Assembly (NCBI RefSeq): GCF_023091245.1
Contig: NZ_JAHWXN010000001.1
Coordinates: 1,612,001-1,676,000, forward strand
Source of the DNA: Microbacterium croceum
GTDB taxonomy: Bacteria; Actinomycetota; Actinomycetes; Actinomycetales; Microbacteriaceae
Direction of reading: 5' to 3'
DNA length: 64,000 bases
Shown: positions 1 through 9,089 of the stretch, one piece after another
Position numbering within the stretch: position 1 is the stretch's first letter
Layout: every line of letters begins with the position of its first letter
Made by a program: the position numbers and the translations under genes
Notes under the pieces: generated by a model
Told to the model about the DNA's origin: nothing
Databases searched by the model: none
What the model saw: the letters and a program-made list of their open reading frames with translations, nothing else

Positions 1-785
1 CCCGCCTCTCGGGCGGTCAGCAGGCGCAGGAGTGCCGTGGCGGTGAGCGCGAGCTGACGGTCGGAGCCGCCGAACGGCCTCCCCGCCCCCAGGGCCAGGG
101 CGCCGCGGGTGCGCTCGCCGTCCGTGACCGCGTGGGCGACAACGGTCGAGCCGTGCGACACGAAGGATGCCGCTTCGACTCCCGAGCGCAGCAGCGACCG
201 CTCGACATCGGCACGCACGGAGGGCAGCATGCCCTCCAGCGAGCGCGGGTGCAGCAACGCCGGAGCGGTGGTGCGACCGAGTGGCAGCCAGGCCACCCAT
301 CCGCCGATCGCCTGCGCCATCACCCGCACCACGGCCGCAACAGGGTCGGGTCCGGCTGCGGCCTGCACGAGTCGGGTATGGGCGTGAGCGGTGCGGACCG
401 CCTCCTCCTGCCCGCCGCGTCCGGCGACCGACCAGAACGCCCGCGAGACGTCGAGGAAGGGCGCCCCGTCCGGAACCTCGAAGATCGGGACCCCCGCAGA
501 TCGGCAGCGTTCGACCAGAGCAGGCGGTGCGTGCTCCCAGCCCTCGCCGAGTCCGATCCCGATCGCGCCGATGCTCTGCGCGGCGAGGCGGTCGACGTAC
601 GCGTCCGCCGTCGCGGCGCGCAGCGGGATGCCGGTCGTGAGCAGGAGCTCGCCGCCGTCGAGATAGCGTCCGGGATCTTCGAGCTCCGAGACATGGACGC
701 CGGTGATGACGCGTGCGGCGTCGAAGGGGGCCAACGGGCGCAGGGAACTGCCGGCCACACTGACGAGCTCTCCGAGGGACACCAT
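1..785 (-). CDS. PucR-family transcriptional regulator (3' end outside the window)
   Basis: About 261 N-terminal residues are visible, starting MVSLGELV at an ATG at 785 and staying open to the window edge. Residues 1-120 look like the PucR N-terminal ligand domain: the stretch DGGELLLTTG followed by a Rossmann-like segment (AAQSIGAIGIGLGEG) is typical. The family's GGDEF-like middle and C-terminal helix-turn-helix would lie to the left, outside the window. PucR-type proteins are usually local activators of catabolic operons. This gene is divergent from the aminotransferase operon, with 89 bases between the starts, so it probably controls that operon. That target is inferred from position only. 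Confidence 0.85.
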   Translation of the reverse strand, partial: MVSLGELVSVAGSSLRPLAPFDAARVITGVHVSELEDPGRYLDGGELLLTTGIPLRAATADAYVDRLAAQSIGAIGIGLGEGWEHAPPALVERCRSAGVPIFEVPDGAPFLDVSRAFWSVAGRGGQEEAVRTAHAHTRLVQAAAGPDPVAAVVRVMAQAIGGWVAWLPLGRTTAPALLHPRSLEGMLPSVRADVERSLLRSGVEAASFVSHGSTVVAHAVTDGERTRGALALGAGRPFGGSDRQLALTATALLRLLTAREA

Positions 786-861
786 GCCCTCATTGTGCGT
801 GATGCACAGTCGTCTCGTAAAGACTGGGCGAAGTGTGCCCATGGACGAATGCGCTTCACCC

Positions 862-867
862 TAGCGT
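862..867 (+). promoter_or_regulatory. Candidate -10 box for a leaderless aminotransferase transcript
   Basis: TAGCGT lies seven bases before the ATG at 875, and no Shine-Dalgarno-like sequence lies between. This spacing fits leaderless transcription, which is common in actinobacteria. The 786-874 gap must also hold the promoter of the divergent regulator. Confidence 0.4.
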
Positions 868-874
868 CGACCTC

Positions 875-2200
875 ATGACCTCCGTTCCCCACCTGCTCAC
901 CGAGATCCCCGGGCCGCGATCGCGTGCGCTCCACGCGCAGCGCGGTGCCGCCGTCGCCTCCGGATTCGGCGTCACCCTGCCCGTGTTCATCGCCGGCGCC
1001 GGCGACTCGACCCTCGAAGACGTCGACGGCAATACGCTCATCGACCTCGCATCCGGCATCGCCGTCACCAGCGTCGGCGCGGCCAACCCCCGCGTGCGGC
1101 GAAACGTCACGGCACAGCTCGACCGCTTCACCCACACCTGCTTCATGGTGACCGAGTACGAGGGCTTCGTCCGCGTCGCCGAATGGCTCAACGATCATGT
1201 GCCCGGCGATTTCGAGAAGAAGACCGGCCTGTTCAGCACCGGGGCGGAGGCCGTCGAGAACGCGGTGAAGATCGCTCGCGCCCACTCCGGTCGACCGGGG
1301 ATCCTGGTGATCGACGAGGCGTACCACGGCCGGTCGCTGCTGACCATGGCCATGACGGCGAAGGAGCACCCGTACAAGACCTCGTTCGGCCCGTTCCCCG
1401 GCGACGTCGTGCGCGGGCCCAACGCGAATCCCCTCCGCGGCGCCGGAGCAGACGAGGCCCTCGCCGAGATCGAGCGCCTTATCCTCGCGCACGGCGCCGA
1501 GCACTTCGCGGCCCTCGTCGTCGAACCGATCCAGGGCGAGGGCGGGTTCATCGTCCCCGCCGAGGGCTTCCTCGCAGGTCTCCGTCGCCTCGCAGACGCC
1601 TACGGCATCATCCTGGTCATCGACGAGATCCAGACCGGCCTCGGACGCACGGGACGTCTGTTCGCGAGCGAGCACGACGCGATCGCCGGCGACATCACGC
1701 TGACCGCGAAGGCGCTCGGCGGCGGGCTGCCCCTGAGCGCCGTCACCGGCCGCGCCGACATCATGGATGCCGTACACACGGGCGGCCTCGGCGGTACCTA
1801 CGCGGGCAACCCGCTGGCCTGCGCGGCCGCACTGGCCGTGTTCGAGGTGCTCGAGGAACCGGACCTGCTCCCACGCGTCGCCGGCATCGAACAGCGCATC
1901 CGCCGCCACCTCGAACCGCTCCTGATCGAGCTCGACCAGGTCGCAGAGGTCCGGGGTCGCGGGGCGATGATGGCGATCGAGTTCGCCGACCCCGGAACGC
2001 TCGCTCCGCGCCCCGACCTCGCCCAGCGCATCTCGGCGGCGTGCCACGCGGCCGGCGTCATCACGCTGACCTGCGGCACCTTCGGCAACGTCATCCGCCT
2101 GCTTCCCCCGCTGGTCATCGACGACGCCGTGCTCGAGGCGGGGCTCGAGATCCTCGTCGCATCCATCCGCTCCATCGCCGCCGAGGAGGCAGCCGCATGA
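875..2200 (+). CDS. gabT: Class III PLP aminotransferase (GABA / 5-aminovalerate type)
   Basis: The 441-residue protein has the length and motifs of 4-aminobutyrate:2-oxoglutarate aminotransferases. Seen are FSTGAEAVENAVKIAR (residues 120-135), VVEPIQGEGG, the PLP-binding aspartate in VIDEIQTG (D250), and the Schiff-base lysine K279 in LTAKALGGGLPL. It should move the omega-amino group of GABA or 5-aminovalerate to 2-oxoglutarate and release a semialdehyde. The ATG at 875 is preferred over an in-frame GTG at 833 because the family begins near MTSVPHLL and a -10-like box lies just upstream. Its stop overlaps the next start (ATGA). A glutaryl-CoA dehydrogenase-like partner suggests a C5 substrate (5-aminovalerate), but this is not proven. 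Confidence 0.9.
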   Translation: MTSVPHLLTEIPGPRSRALHAQRGAAVASGFGVTLPVFIAGAGDSTLEDVDGNTLIDLASGIAVTSVGAANPRVRRNVTAQLDRFTHTCFMVTEYEGFVRVAEWLNDHVPGDFEKKTGLFSTGAEAVENAVKIARAHSGRPGILVIDEAYHGRSLLTMAMTAKEHPYKTSFGPFPGDVVRGPNANPLRGAGADEALAEIERLILAHGAEHFAALVVEPIQGEGGFIVPAEGFLAGLRRLADAYGIILVIDEIQTGLGRTGRLFASEHDAIAGDITLTAKALGGGLPLSAVTGRADIMDAVHTGGLGGTYAGNPLACAAALAVFEVLEEPDLLPRVAGIEQRIRRHLEPLLIELDQVAEVRGRGAMMAIEFADPGTLAPRPDLAQRISAACHAAGVITLTCGTFGNVIRLLPPLVIDDAVLEAGLEILVASIRSIAAEEAAA

Positions 2201-3381
2201 CCACCGTTCCCGACCTTCTCGACTTCGACGAGATGCTCTCCGCCGAGGAGCGCGCGACGCGCGATCGCGTACGGGCGTTCGTCGAGGCGCGCGTGCGCCC
2301 GCACATCGCCGGCTGGTACGACGAGGCGATCTTCCCCACCGAGCTCGTGCCGGAGCTCGCCGAGCTCGGAGTGCTCGGCATGCATCTGAGCGGCTACGGC
2401 TGCGCCGGTCGCAGTGCCGTGGAATACGGCCTGGCGGCGATGGAGCTCGAGGCGGGTGACTCCGGGCTGCGCACCTTCGTGTCGGTGCAGGGGTCGCTGG
2501 CGATGAGCGCCATCCACAAGCACGGCAGCGAGGAGCAGAAGCAGGAGTGGCTCCCGCGGATGGCACGGGGCGAGGTCATCGGCTGCTTCGGGCTCACCGA
2601 GCCGAACTCCGGATCGGATCCGTCGAGCATGACGACCTTCGCGCGCCGCGACGGCGACGGATGGGTGATCAACGGGGCCAAGCGCTGGATCGGCCTCGCC
2701 TCGATCGCCCAGATCGCGATCATCTGGGCGCAGACCGACGATGGCATCCGGGGATTCATCGTCCCCACGGACTCCGAGGGGTTCGTCGCGAGGCCCATCG
2801 CCCCGAAGCTGTCGATGCGCGCATCGATCCAGTGCGACATCACGCTCACCGATGTGCGGCTACCCGCCGAGGCGCAGCTTCCCGAGGCGCGGGGACTACG
2901 TGCCCCGTTCTCCTGCCTGAACGAAGCCCGCTACGGCATCGGATGGGGCGTCATCGGCGCCGCCCGCGACAGCTATGCCACGGCGTTGTCGTACTCGCTC
3001 ACCCGCATGCAGTTCAACCAGCCCATCGCCTCGTTCCAGCTCACGCAGCAGAAGCTCGTCGACATGGCCGTCGAGATCGAGAAGGCGCAACTGCTCGCGC
3101 TGCGACTCGGTCGTCTCAAGGATGCCGGCTCTCTCGCCCCGCACCAGATCTCGGTCGCGAAGCTCAGCAACACGCGAGCCGCGATCGCGATCGCCAGAGA
3201 GGCGAGGACGATCCTCGGCGGCAACGGCGTCTCGGGCGAGTATTCGCCGCTGCGCCATGCCGCGAACCTGGAATCCGTGCGCACCTACGAGGGGACGGAC
3301 GAGATCCACACGCTCGTGCTCGGCGCGCACATCACCGGCATCCCGGCGTTCCGCACCACCACCAACGAGGGAGCATCATGA
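2197..3381 (+). CDS. gcdH: Glutaryl-CoA dehydrogenase-like acyl-CoA dehydrogenase
   Basis: The 394-residue protein matches glutaryl-CoA dehydrogenases over its whole length. Seen are GYGCAG near residue 67, FGLTEPNSGSDPSSM (131-145), the NEARYGIGWGVIGAA segment (242-256), the FAD/CoA loop LGGNGVSGEY, and the catalytic base E365 in YEGTDEIH. The family oxidises and decarboxylates glutaryl-CoA to crotonyl-CoA using FAD and electron-transfer flavoprotein. It overlaps both neighbours by four bases (ATGA), so the three genes are one operon. No CoA-transferase or ligase for glutarate is seen in the window. A general acyl-CoA dehydrogenase with a related substrate is the main alternative. Confidence 0.88.
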   Translation: MTTVPDLLDFDEMLSAEERATRDRVRAFVEARVRPHIAGWYDEAIFPTELVPELAELGVLGMHLSGYGCAGRSAVEYGLAAMELEAGDSGLRTFVSVQGSLAMSAIHKHGSEEQKQEWLPRMARGEVIGCFGLTEPNSGSDPSSMTTFARRDGDGWVINGAKRWIGLASIAQIAIIWAQTDDGIRGFIVPTDSEGFVARPIAPKLSMRASIQCDITLTDVRLPAEAQLPEARGLRAPFSCLNEARYGIGWGVIGAARDSYATALSYSLTRMQFNQPIASFQLTQQKLVDMAVEIEKAQLLALRLGRLKDAGSLAPHQISVAKLSNTRAAIAIAREARTILGGNGVSGEYSPLRHAANLESVRTYEGTDEIHTLVLGAHITGIPAFRTTTNEGAS

Positions 3382-4826
3382 CCGTCATCGCCCTGCGCCA
3401 CTTCATCGACGGCGCCTGGATCGAGGGGACCGGCGAGGCTCTCGTCGATGTGAACCCGAGCCGTCCGAGCGACATCGTCGCGGAAGGACCGGGGGCCTCC
3501 GAGACCGACGTCGACCGGGCCTACTGCGCCGCCAGGGCAGCGTTCGAGGGCTGGCGGCGGACGCCTGCTCGGGCGCGGGCGGCGATCCTGCTGCGTGCGG
3601 CCGACATCATCGACGCGCACCGGGACGACTGGGGGCGCGAGCTGGCCCGCGAAGAAGGGAAGACGGTCGCCGAGGCGATCGCCGAGACCGGTCACTCCGC
3701 GAACATCCTCCGCTTCCATGCGCAGGAGGTCGAGCGGCAGAGCGGCGGCGTCTTCGAGTCGCCGAGCCCGGGGGAGCGGATCCTCGTGATCCGCCGCGCC
3801 GTCGGCGTGATCGGGGCGATCACCCCCTTCAACTTCCCGATCTCGATCCCGGCGTGGAAGCTCGCGCCGGCCCTGGTGTGGGGCAACACGGTGGTCTGGA
3901 AGCCGGCCACGTTCGTCCCCGTGCTCGCGATGCGCTTCGCCGAGGCGCTCGAGCAGGCGGGGCTGCCGCGCGGGGTGCTGAACCTGGTCAACGGCACCGC
4001 AGCTGTCGGCGAGGCGATCGTGGCCCATCCCGATGCGGACGCCGTGACCTTCACCGGCTCCACGAAGGTCGGACGGCTCATCGCCGCGCAGCTGGCCGCG
4101 CGCGGCATCCCGTTCCAGGGCGAGATGGGCGGCAAGAACGCCGCGCTGGTGCTCGCGGATGCCGACCTCGATGTCGCGGTGGAGCAGGTGGCGATCGGCG
4201 CGTTCCGCGCGGCAGGGCAGAAGTGCACGGCGACGTCGCGCGTGATCGTGCACGAGGCCGTGGCCGATGAGTTCCTCCGCCGCCTCGCGATCCGCACCGA
4301 GCGGATGGTCGTGGGCGATGCGCAGGACGAGGGCGTCGAGGTCGGACCCGTCGTCGACGTCGCCGCTCGCGACCGCGTCGCCGCTGCCCTGGTGCGGGCC
4401 AGGACCACGGCGACACCGGTCGTCGGGCCGGAGCCGTACTCGTCCGGCGCCCTGGCCGAGGGCTACTTCGTCCCGCCGTCCGTGTTCGAGTTGCACGAGG
4501 ACGCCCCCGGCGAGCTGTGGACCGAGGAGCTCTTCGGCCCCGTCGTCGGTGTGCGCAGGGTCGCCAGCACGGAGGCGGGCATCGCACTGGTGAACGACAG
4601 TGAGTACGGGCTCTCCACCGCGGTGTTCACCACCGGCCTGGCCGAGGCGCTCAGCGCGATCGAGGACATCAGGGTCGGTGTCGTGCACATCAACTCCGCC
4701 TCGGCCGGGGCCGATCTGCACGTGCCGTTCGGCGGCAGCGGGGCGAGCGCGCTCGGCCCGAAGGAGCAGGGGGCGGCGGCCAGGGAGTTCTTCACGGAGA
4801 CGGCGACGGTCTATCTGCGCGGCTGA
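3378..4826 (+). CDS. NAD(P)-dependent semialdehyde dehydrogenase
   Basis: The 482-residue aldehyde dehydrogenase has the oxyanion-hole region TPFNFP (N152), the general base E249 in GEMGGKN, and the catalytic cysteine C283 in GQKCTA. The C-terminal stretch SAGADLHVPFGGSGAS resembles 2,5-dioxovalerate (alpha-ketoglutaric semialdehyde) dehydrogenases. As third gene of the operon it would oxidise the semialdehyde made by the aminotransferase, either succinate or glutarate semialdehyde. The exact substrate cannot be read from the sequence. The start codon overlaps the preceding stop (ATGA). Confidence 0.88.
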   Translation: MTVIALRHFIDGAWIEGTGEALVDVNPSRPSDIVAEGPGASETDVDRAYCAARAAFEGWRRTPARARAAILLRAADIIDAHRDDWGRELAREEGKTVAEAIAETGHSANILRFHAQEVERQSGGVFESPSPGERILVIRRAVGVIGAITPFNFPISIPAWKLAPALVWGNTVVWKPATFVPVLAMRFAEALEQAGLPRGVLNLVNGTAAVGEAIVAHPDADAVTFTGSTKVGRLIAAQLAARGIPFQGEMGGKNAALVLADADLDVAVEQVAIGAFRAAGQKCTATSRVIVHEAVADEFLRRLAIRTERMVVGDAQDEGVEVGPVVDVAARDRVAAALVRARTTATPVVGPEPYSSGALAEGYFVPPSVFELHEDAPGELWTEELFGPVVGVRRVASTEAGIALVNDSEYGLSTAVFTTGLAEALSAIEDIRVGVVHINSASAGADLHVPFGGSGASALGPKEQGAAAREFFTETATVYLRG

Positions 4827-4840
4827 GACATCGGGCCGGA

Positions 4841-4888
4841 GCACCCCCACCGTCGTGTCCGATTTCCGCCAGTGCGTGTCGGGGGTGC
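4841..4888. repeat. Intergenic inverted repeat after the aminotransferase operon
   Basis: GCACCCCC (4841-4848) pairs with GGGGGTGC (4881-4888) across a 32-base loop. It lies between the end of the dehydrogenase and the start of the Ada-AlkA gene and may act as a weak terminator. There is no T-tract. The loop carries the word TCCGATTTCCGCC, nearly repeated at 59025-59036. Confidence 0.4.
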
Positions 4889-4904
4889 GTGACAGAGTGG
4901 GGGC

Positions 4905-6425
4905 ATGAGCCTTCCCCTGACCGACTTCGACGAGCGGTACCGTGCCATCAGCGCGCGCGACACCCGCTTCGACGGGCAGTTCGTGACGGCCGTGAGCTCG
5001 ACCGGCATCTACTGCCGTCCGAGCTGCCCCGCCCGCACCCCGAAGCCGCAGAACGTGACGTTCTATCCGACCAGCGCGGCCGCCCACGAAGCGGGCTACC
5101 GCGCGTGCAAGCGCTGCCTTCCCGAGGCGGCGCCCGGGTCTCCGGCATGGGATGTCCGCGGCGATACGGCGGCGCGCGCCATGCGCCTGATCGCCTCCGG
5201 GGTCGTGGAGCGCGAGGGGGTGCCCGGCCTGGCCGCGCGTCTCGGATACTCGAGCAGGCACCTCACCCGGCTCCTCACGACCGAGCTCGGCGCCGGGCCG
5301 CTGGCGCTCGCGCGTGCACATCGGGCGCACACCGCGCGGATGCTGCTGGTCGGCACCGACATGCCCGTCTCCGACGTCGCCTTCTCGGCGGGCTTCTCCA
5401 GCATCCGCCAGTGCAATGACACGATCCGCGAGGTGTTCGGCCTCACCCCTGGGGAGCTGCGCTCGCGACGGCGCCTGCCGGCGTCCGCCGCACCTGGCGC
5501 CATCGACCTCGTGCTGCCCTACCGCGGCCCGCTCGACGCGAGCGGGATCTTCGCCTGGATGGCGGCGCGCGCGGTCGCGGGGGTGGAGGAGGCGGGAGAG
5601 AGCTCGTTCTCCCGACACCTGCGCATGGACGGAGGTCCAGCGTGGTTCGAGGTGCGTCAGGATGAGTCGGGGCGACTGCGGCTGCGCGCTCGTGTCGCTC
5701 GTCTGGGTGATCTCGCGCCCCTCGTCTCGACCGTGCGGCGGATCTTCGACCTCGACGCCGATCCGCTCGCGATCGACGAGGCGCTCTCCGCGCACGCCGA
5801 GCTGGCGCCGCTGGTGGCCCGCACCCCGGGCATCCGGGTGCCCGGTTCGGCCGACCCGCACGAGATGCTCATCCGCGCGATGATCGGGCAGCAGATCACG
5901 GTGGTCGCCGCACGCACCGCGCTCACGGCGCTCACCGAGGCGCTGGGAGAGCGCACCGAGAACGGACTGCTGTTCCCCACCATGACGGCGATCGCCGAGC
6001 ACGGCGCCGAGGTGCTGCGCGGCCCTGCCGCCCGCATCCGCGCCATCACCGGCGCCGCCGCCGCGCTCGCCGACGGGTCGCTCGCACTCACCGTGGGAGA
6101 CGACGGCCCCACGCAGCGCGCGGCACTGCTCGCGATGCCGGGAATCGGGCCGTGGACGGCCGACTACGTGCGCATGCGCGTGCTCGGCGACCCCGACGTG
6201 CTGCTCCCCGGCGACGTGGCGCTGCGTTCCGGTGCCGCGGCCTCGGGGCTTCCCGGCGAGCCGCGCCCGCTCACGGCGTGGGCCGAGCGCACGGCTCCCT
6301 GGCGCAGCTACCTCAGCGCGCACCTCTGGCGCGCGGCCCCCGTACGGCAACCGGCGGCCCGGCGGACCGCATCCGCCCGCCCGTCGATCCGCGTCGAAGA
6401 CACGACCTCCAAGGAGACATCATGA
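4905..6425 (+). CDS. alkA: Ada-AlkA fusion: methyl-phosphotriester sensor, AraC-type DNA-binding domain and 3-methyladenine DNA glycosylase
   Basis: The 506-residue protein has three parts. Residues 1-75 are an Ada zinc domain with C37 and C41 (GIYCRPSC) and C68 and C71 (CKRC), the spacing of E. coli Ada C38/C42/C69/C72. C37 should accept the methyl group from a phosphotriester. Residues about 85-185 are an AraC-type helix-turn-helix. Residues about 200-480 are an AlkA glycosylase with the HhH motif [18 protein letters not shown] and the catalytic aspartate in LLPGDVAL. This is the domain order of mycobacterial AlkA. The protein probably senses alkylation, activates its own operon and removes alkylated bases. 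It is coupled to ogt by an ATGA overlap. Confidence 0.93.
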   Translation: MSLPLTDFDERYRAISARDTRFDGQFVTAVSSTGIYCRPSCPARTPKPQNVTFYPTSAAAHEAGYRACKRCLPEAAPGSPAWDVRGDTAARAMRLIASGVVEREGVPGLAARLGYSSRHLTRLLTTELGAGPLALARAHRAHTARMLLVGTDMPVSDVAFSAGFSSIRQCNDTIREVFGLTPGELRSRRRLPASAAPGAIDLVLPYRGPLDASGIFAWMAARAVAGVEEAGESSFSRHLRMDGGPAWFEVRQDESGRLRLRARVARLGDLAPLVSTVRRIFDLDADPLAIDEALSAHAELAPLVARTPGIRVPGSADPHEMLIRAMIGQQITVVAARTALTALTEALGERTENGLLFPTMTAIAEHGAEVLRGPAARIRAITGAAAALADGSLALTVGDDGPTQRAALLAMPGIGPWTADYVRMRVLGDPDVLLPGDVALRSGAAASGLPGEPRPLTAWAERTAPWRSYLSAHLWRAAPVRQPAARRTASARPSIRVEDTTSKETS

Positions 6426-6919
6426 CCGCGATCATCCAGACCATCGACACCCCCGACGGTGCCTTCACGATCCTCGCCGACGACCGCCAGCGTGTGCTCT
6501 CGTCCGGGTGGACCACCGAGGTCGAGGCCATCCTCGGTCGCCTGTCCGCCGCCGCCAGGCCCGCGCAGGTCCGCGAAGGCGAGACGGATGCCGCTCACGC
6601 CGCACTGGCCTACTACGCCGGCGACCTCTCCGCGATCGATGCCGTGGCCGTGAAGCAGTCCGGCACGGTGCTGCAGCTCACCGGCTGGTCGCAGCTCCGC
6701 GCCATCGCGCCGGGGGAGCCGCTGACCTACACGGACTTCGCGGCACGGCTGGACAACCCGCGGGCGGTGCGCGCGGCGGCATCCATCTGCGCCCGCAATG
6801 CACCGGCACTGTTCGTCCCCTGCCACCGGGTGCTGCGCACGGACGGCACGCTCGGTGGCTTCGCCTGGGGCATCGACGTCAAGGAGAGCCTGCTGGCGCG
6901 CGAGTCGATCGGGCGCTGA
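6422..6919 (+). CDS. ogt: Methylated-DNA--[protein]-cysteine S-methyltransferase
   Basis: The 165-residue protein carries the suicide active site PCHRVLR (C134) followed by GGFAWG, as in Ogt/Ada C-terminal domains. It transfers methyl groups irreversibly from O6-methylguanine in DNA to C134. The upstream gene supplies the Ada N-terminal sensor fused to AlkA instead of to this domain, so the E. coli Ada activities are split over two coupled genes here. The start overlaps the preceding stop (ATGA). Confidence 0.95.
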   Translation: MTAIIQTIDTPDGAFTILADDRQRVLSSGWTTEVEAILGRLSAAARPAQVREGETDAAHAALAYYAGDLSAIDAVAVKQSGTVLQLTGWSQLRAIAPGEPLTYTDFAARLDNPRAVRAAASICARNAPALFVPCHRVLRTDGTLGGFAWGIDVKESLLARESIGR

Positions 6920-7034
6920 ACCGAGGAGTCGCTTCGACGCGGGAATGACTCTTGCGCTCAGCTGGTTCACAGCAATAGGCTGGTGGGCTGTCGCGCCGAC
7001 CGGACGACATCGCCGAGCCCCTGAGGAGGACACC

Positions 7035-7100
7035 ATGACCACGATCTTCGTCACGCAGATCGCAGCTCTCGGCTCGACCCCGGTGCGTCCGCTCCGTTAG
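7035..7100 (+). CDS. Short leader peptide upstream of an ABC exporter
   Basis: An ORF of 21 codons (MTTIFVTQIAALGSTP...) starts at an ATG five bases after a strong Shine-Dalgarno, GAGGAGG (7023-7029), and ends at TAG. The 114 bases to the exporter start hold an inverted repeat, CGGATGC (7134-7140) with GCATCCG (7163-7169). Just before the exporter ATG, the SD-like GAGAG sits in a small palindrome, TCTCTGAGAGA. This layout fits translation-dependent attenuation, as known for some antibiotic-resistance genes. The role is inferred. The strong ribosome site is the best evidence that the ORF is translated. Confidence 0.55.
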   Translation: MTTIFVTQIAALGSTPVRPLR

Positions 7101-7214
7101 AGCCGCATCGCGCCCGAACAGGGCCAGTCGTCTCGGATGCCGGGCTTCCAGAGTCCGCTCTCGCATCCGCCGCTCCTTCCTGAACCGCTCTTCGCTCCAA
7201 ACTCTCTGAGAGAC

Positions 7215-9089
7215 ATGTCTTCCTCGCCTTCTTCGCAGACCACCGCGTCTTCCCTGTCCACTCCCGCTGCGCTGTGGCGGTTGAAACCCTTCGTCAAGCC
7301 CGTCATCTGGCGGCTCGCCGGTGGTGCCGCCAGCGCCCTCATCGCGGCCGTCATCGCCCTCATGATCCCGATCGTGCTCGAGCAGATCATCAGCGGACCC
7401 GTCCGCGACGGCGAGATCAGCGCGATCGTCTGGGGAGCTCTCGCGGTCTTCGCGCTCGCTCTCGGCGAGGCGCTCATGGTCTGGCTGCGACGCCAGTTCG
7501 TGCTGAACCCGGCCACCGAGGTCGAGTACAAAATGCGCACCGAGCTCTACTCGCGTCTGCAGACCCTGCCGGTGTCGTTCCACGACCGCTGGGGCTCCGG
7601 CCAGCTGCTCAGCCGCATGATGCAGGACATCGGTCTGATCCGCCGCTGGCTCGCGTTCGGGCTCGTGCTGCTCGTGGTCAACATCCTCACGATCATCATC
7701 GGCTCTGTGCTGCTGTTCCGCTGGCACTGGCTGCTCGGCACGATCTTCCTCGTCACGGCGATCCCGCTGTGGATCCGGGGTTACCTGTTCGAGAAGCGCT
7801 ACGGCGCGCTCACCCGGCGCAGCCAGGACCAGGCCGGTGACCTCGCCACCAGCGTGGAGGAGAGCGTGCACGGCATCCGCGTGCTGAAGGCGTTCGGGCG
7901 CGGTACGCACGCGCTCAGCCGCTTCAGCCGCCAGGCGGAGACCCTGCGCGAGACGGAGATGAGCAAGGCCCGCGCGATCGCGTCGATCTGGTTCTGGCTC
8001 GACCTCATGCCGCAGATCGCGTTCGGTCTCAGCCTGATGTCGGGCATCTGGCTGATCTCGCAGGGGCAGATCGGCGAGGCCCAGCTGTTCGCGTTCTTCG
8101 CGATGGCCGTGGTGCTGCGCTGGCCCATCGAGTCGATCGGCTTCCTGTTCTCATTCATGCTCGACGCCCGCACGGCCACCGACCGTGTGTTCGACATCTT
8201 CTCCGAGACCAACACCATCACCGACCCGGAGAACCCCGTGCACATCCCCAGCCCGCGCGGAGAGCTCGCTTTCGAGAACGCGCACTTCCGCTACCAGGAC
8301 GCCGGTGCGCACGAGCGCGATCTGCTCGACGGCATCGACCTGGTGCTGCGCCCCGGCGAGACCATGGCGCTGGTGGGACTCACCGGCAGCGGCAAGACGA
8401 CGCTCACGACCCTCCCCACGCGTCTGTACGACGTGACCGGCGGCAGGGTCACGCTCGACGGCGTCGACGTGCGCGACCTCCCGCTGTCGGAGCTCCGACA
8501 GCACATCGCCATGGCCTTCGAGGACGCCACGCTGTTCTCGGCGACCGTCCGAGAGAACGTGCTGCTCGGACGCGCGGAGCTCGACGTGCACAGCGAAGAG
8601 GGCGAGCGGGTGCTGCGTGAAGCGCTGCAGGTCGCGCAGGCCGGATTCGTGGACTCGCTGCCCGACGGTGTGGAGACCGTGATCGGTGAGGAGGGACTCA
8701 GCCTCTCGGGTGGTCAGCGTCAGCGACTCGCCCTCGCCCGCGCGGTGGCGGCGAACCCGAAGGTCCTGGTGCTGGACGACCCGCTGTCGGCGCTCGACGT
8801 CGACACCGAGGCGCTCGTGGAGGAGGCGCTGCGCCACGTGCTCGCCGAGACCACGGCCCTGATCGTGGCGCACCGGCCGTCGACCGTCGCGCTCGCCGAC
8901 CGCGTGGCCCTGCTCGAGGCAGGACGCGTCACCGCGGTCGGCACCCACTCCGAGCTGCTGAAGACGAGTCGCCACTACCGGCACGTCATCTCCAGCCTGG
9001 AGGCCGAGGAAGCCGCACGCACCGGGGCGATCCCGGTGATCCGCGATGAACAGGTCGAGATCGACGACGAGAAGGAGGTGCAGCGATGA
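7215..9089 (+). CDS. Heterodimeric ABC exporter, subunit with degenerate ATP site
   Basis: The 624-residue half-transporter has an N-terminal six-helix membrane domain (about residues 25-330) and a C-terminal ATPase. Seen are Walker [10 protein letters not shown], signature LSGGQRQR, Walker [13 protein letters not shown] and the H-loop histidine in IVAHRPSTV. Two changes mark it as the degenerate partner: the Walker B glutamate is aspartate (LDDP, not LDEP) and the Q-loop position reads FED. The ATG at 215 bases past 7000 follows GAGAG; an in-frame ATG at 7137 lacks a good ribosome site. The start/stop overlap with the next gene (ATGA) supports obligate pairing. Probable role: export of drugs, lipids or peptides; the substrate is unknown. 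Confidence 0.92.
   Translation: MSSSPSSQTTASSLSTPAALWRLKPFVKPVIWRLAGGAASALIAAVIALMIPIVLEQIISGPVRDGEISAIVWGALAVFALALGEALMVWLRRQFVLNPATEVEYKMRTELYSRLQTLPVSFHDRWGSGQLLSRMMQDIGLIRRWLAFGLVLLVVNILTIIIGSVLLFRWHWLLGTIFLVTAIPLWIRGYLFEKRYGALTRRSQDQAGDLATSVEESVHGIRVLKAFGRGTHALSRFSRQAETLRETEMSKARAIASIWFWLDLMPQIAFGLSLMSGIWLISQGQIGEAQLFAFFAMAVVLRWPIESIGFLFSFMLDARTATDRVFDIFSETNTITDPENPVHIPSPRGELAFENAHFRYQDAGAHERDLLDGIDLVLRPGETMALVGLTGSGKTTLTTLPTRLYDVTGGRVTLDGVDVRDLPLSELRQHIAMAFEDATLFSATVRENVLLGRAELDVHSEEGERVLREALQVAQAGFVDSLPDGVETVIGEEGLSLSGGQRQRLALARAVAANPKVLVLDDPLSALDVDTEALVEEALRHVLAETTALIVAHRPSTVALADRVALLEAGRVTAVGTHSELLKTSRHYRHVISSLEAEEAARTGAIPVIRDEQVEIDDEKEVQR

Noticed and set aside
833..874. Longer aminotransferase start at a GTG at 833
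   Set aside because: The added residues have no family support, and the likely -10 box would fall inside the coding sequence.
320..2566. A 748-codon minus-strand frame spanning the regulator, aminotransferase and dehydrogenase
   Set aside because: It crosses three genes with clear family motifs in other frames and lacks any recognisable domain.
3285..6350. A 1021-codon minus-strand frame across the dehydrogenase and Ada-AlkA genes
   Set aside because: It is a shadow of two well-recognised plus-strand genes; its composition is that of an antisense GC-rich frame.
7137..7214. Longer start for the first exporter subunit at 7137
   Set aside because: The extra 26 residues (proline- and serine-rich) are not typical of the family, there is no ribosome site before 7137, and the ATG at 7215 has one.
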